From an uncultured Clostridia bacterium (GTDB lineage Bacteria; Bacillota; Clostridia; Oscillospirales; Acutalibacteraceae): a stretch of 7,908 bases of DNA. Made by a program: the position numbers and the translations under genes. A model generated the notes under the pieces. The model saw only the letters and a program-made list of their open reading frames with translations. It did no database searches and was not told the origin of the DNA. Location of the stretch: NCBI GenBank assembly GCA_937902305.1, contig CALDHV010000231.1, forward strand, positions 1 to 7,908. Reading direction: 5' to 3'. Positions 6,918-7,908 of this stretch are shown here, one piece after another (positions within the stretch are counted from its first letter, which is position 1; every line of letters starts with the position of its first letter).

Positions 6918-6946
6918 CCCGGGTGGGCGCCCTGCGCCCACCCGGG
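6918..6946. repeat. Strong hairpin, perfect 13-bp stem with 3-base loop
   Basis: Arms CCCGGGTGGGCGC (6918-6930) and GCGCCCACCCGGG (6934-6946) are exact complements around CCT. The stem is almost all G-C. No T-run follows on either strand, so it is not a canonical intrinsic terminator, although it may still protect the 3' end of the upstream surface-protein mRNA. Confidence 0.7.
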
Positions 6947-6965
6947 ACTTGATTATGCCATATGT

Positions 6966-6993
6966 CTGTGAGCCGCGCTCACAGCTACGGGGA
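6966..6993. repeat. Hairpin, 8-bp stem with 3-base loop, then CTACGGGGA
   Basis: Arms CTGTGAGC (6966-6973) and GCTCACAG (6977-6984) pair perfectly around CGC, and CTACGGGGA follows. The layout (8-bp stem, 3-base loop, C(G/T)ACGGGG flank) is that of the copy at 6867, but the stem sequence is different. It begins 20 bases after the stop codon of the surface-protein gene, read on the minus strand. Confidence 0.6.
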
Positions 6994-7003
6994 GATCAAA
7001 CCG

Positions 7004-7908
7004 TCAGACCGGCTCTTCCTTGGTGAACCAAGCGATCGTGCCGCCGGTCTTCTCCTCAGCCGCCGCGTGGATAGCCTCCGCGCTGACAGCCGCGGACAGA
7101 TCGCCGTAGATGACCTTTTCAGCACCGTTCATTTCAATGATCATATAAGAACGGTAGACGAAATCAACCGCGGCATCTTCCTCGCTGATGTTCTTGATCA
7201 GCAAGCTGTAGGTGCAAACGCCGGTATCCTCGTCATAATCCCAGCAATCGGCGAAATTACCGGTCTTGCTGGAAACGAGCTGGTAATTGTACTGCGTGAT
7301 GTCGAGCGGGTTGTCGGTGTCATTGTATTCGCTCGCCTGTCCGACCATGATGCCGCGCTCTTTGATCTTGTACGCATTACCGGCAAAGCTGAGGGTATCG
7401 CAATCGGCAGAGGTGGTCTTGTAGTTTGCAAACACACGAATAGCGGTGTACTCGGTTTCAGCGGCATCGCCCTTCAGGGTGTAGATAGCGCCCTTGGAGG
7501 TGCCGATCTCGCCGGCGAGCGTGCCGCCGACATCGGTCGCAAACAAACCGAACTTGTCAACCTTGTCGATCAGCGTATTGGTCATTTCGCCCTTATCGTC
7601 GTAGGTCATGCAAATGAAGTCATCGACATAGAAGACGTGAGCGGAGTTTGTTCCATTCGTATGGCTGACGCCGATACGGATGTAGGACGGCTCATCGCCC
7701 TGCGTCGGCGACTTATCCTCGCTCACTTTGGTCGGGGTATAGGTGCCGGTGAACAACTGCCACTCGCCGGTCTTCAGCTCGTACTTCATACCGTCCTTAT
7801 CCTGGATGATGTGCCCGCTGGAGCCACGGTTATGACGGTAGACGATTTTGTCGGGTCTATTGTTGTTCTGGAACTCCGTCGTATCGTCGCCGTCGGCGAT
7901 CCAGAAAC
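7004..7908 (-). CDS. Secreted/cell-surface protein with CBM-like domain, 5' end beyond window
   Basis: The frame is open from the right edge to a TGA at 7004-7006, giving 300 visible residues. An internal ATG at 7789 is not the likely start, because it falls inside a domain. Visible residues 1 to about 105 are the end of a beta-sandwich like CBM4/9-type carbohydrate-binding modules: 'TGEWQLFTGTYT', then 'YIRIGVSH' and 'FYVDDFICM'. From about 110 to 290 comes a second domain with the pattern I associate with C-terminal modules of clostridial surface proteins: 'KFGLFATDVGG', 'YTAIRVFANY', 'VDFVYRSYMIIEMNG' and 'VIYGDLSAAVSAEAIHAAA'. It has three Cys (in DCDT, FADCWD and GVCTY). The missing N-terminus may carry a signal peptide and an enzyme or more binding domains. 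Its position before the sugar transporter suggests glycan binding or breakdown at the surface, which is inference. Confidence 0.88.
   Translation of the reverse strand, partial: FWIADGDDTTEFQNNNRPDKIVYRHNRGSSGHIIQDKDGMKYELKTGEWQLFTGTYTPTKVSEDKSPTQGDEPSYIRIGVSHTNGTNSAHVFYVDDFICMTYDDKGEMTNTLIDKVDKFGLFATDVGGTLAGEIGTSKGAIYTLKGDAAETEYTAIRVFANYKTTSADCDTLSFAGNAYKIKERGIMVGQASEYNDTDNPLDITQYNYQLVSSKTGNFADCWDYDEDTGVCTYSLLIKNISEEDAAVDFVYRSYMIIEMNGAEKVIYGDLSAAVSAEAIHAAAEEKTGGTIAWFTKEEPV

Noticed and set aside
6777..7026. Small plus-strand frames of 64-66 codons in the gap before the surface-protein gene
   Set aside because: They are made up of the hairpin repeats and have no coding signature.

Overview
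The window is a compact, single-direction stretch: every supported gene lies on the minus strand, so the genes read from high to low coordinates. Long antisense open frames, moderately GC-rich coding sequence, AGGAGG-type ribosome binding sites, a lipoprotein signal and the carbohydrate-uptake gene types suggest an anaerobic polysaccharide-using Firmicute, most likely of the Oscillospiraceae/Ruminococcaceae type. That assignment is inference from style; no marker gene is present.

Layout in reading order. (1) 7908-7004: the 3' part of a secreted protein, ending in a beta-sandwich carbohydrate-binding-like domain and a second domain typical of clostridial cell-surface proteins. (2) 7003-6786: a 218-base gap with three hairpins, one with a perfect 13-bp stem. 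(3) 6785-6375: a small Thr/Ser/Ala-rich lipoprotein with no recognisable folded domain. (4) 6374-6060: a 315-base gap with partial copies of the same hairpin repeat and, just before the next gene, four GGG(N)AATGC motifs, two of them inside 19-bp-spaced palindromes. (5) 6059-<1: a tightly packed operon of an unusually large (982 aa) extracellular solute-binding protein, two CUT1-type ABC permeases and a secreted NHL-repeat beta-propeller cut by the left window edge. The gene gaps are 3, 1 and 14 bases.

The operon looks like a glycan or oligosaccharide importer. The binding protein carries two related beta-sandwich domains and a helical spacer in front of a normal type-1 solute-binding domain, the two permeases form the channel, and the NHL propeller is probably an extracellular partner. 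No ATPase gene is visible, as is common for CUT1 systems served by a shared MsmX-type ATPase. The substrate cannot be read from the sequence.

The points most worth a second look are the duplicated sugar-binding-like module and missing lipobox of the binding protein, the iterated operator-like motifs upstream of it, and the family of intergenic hairpins that share a C(G/T)ACGGGG 3' flank.
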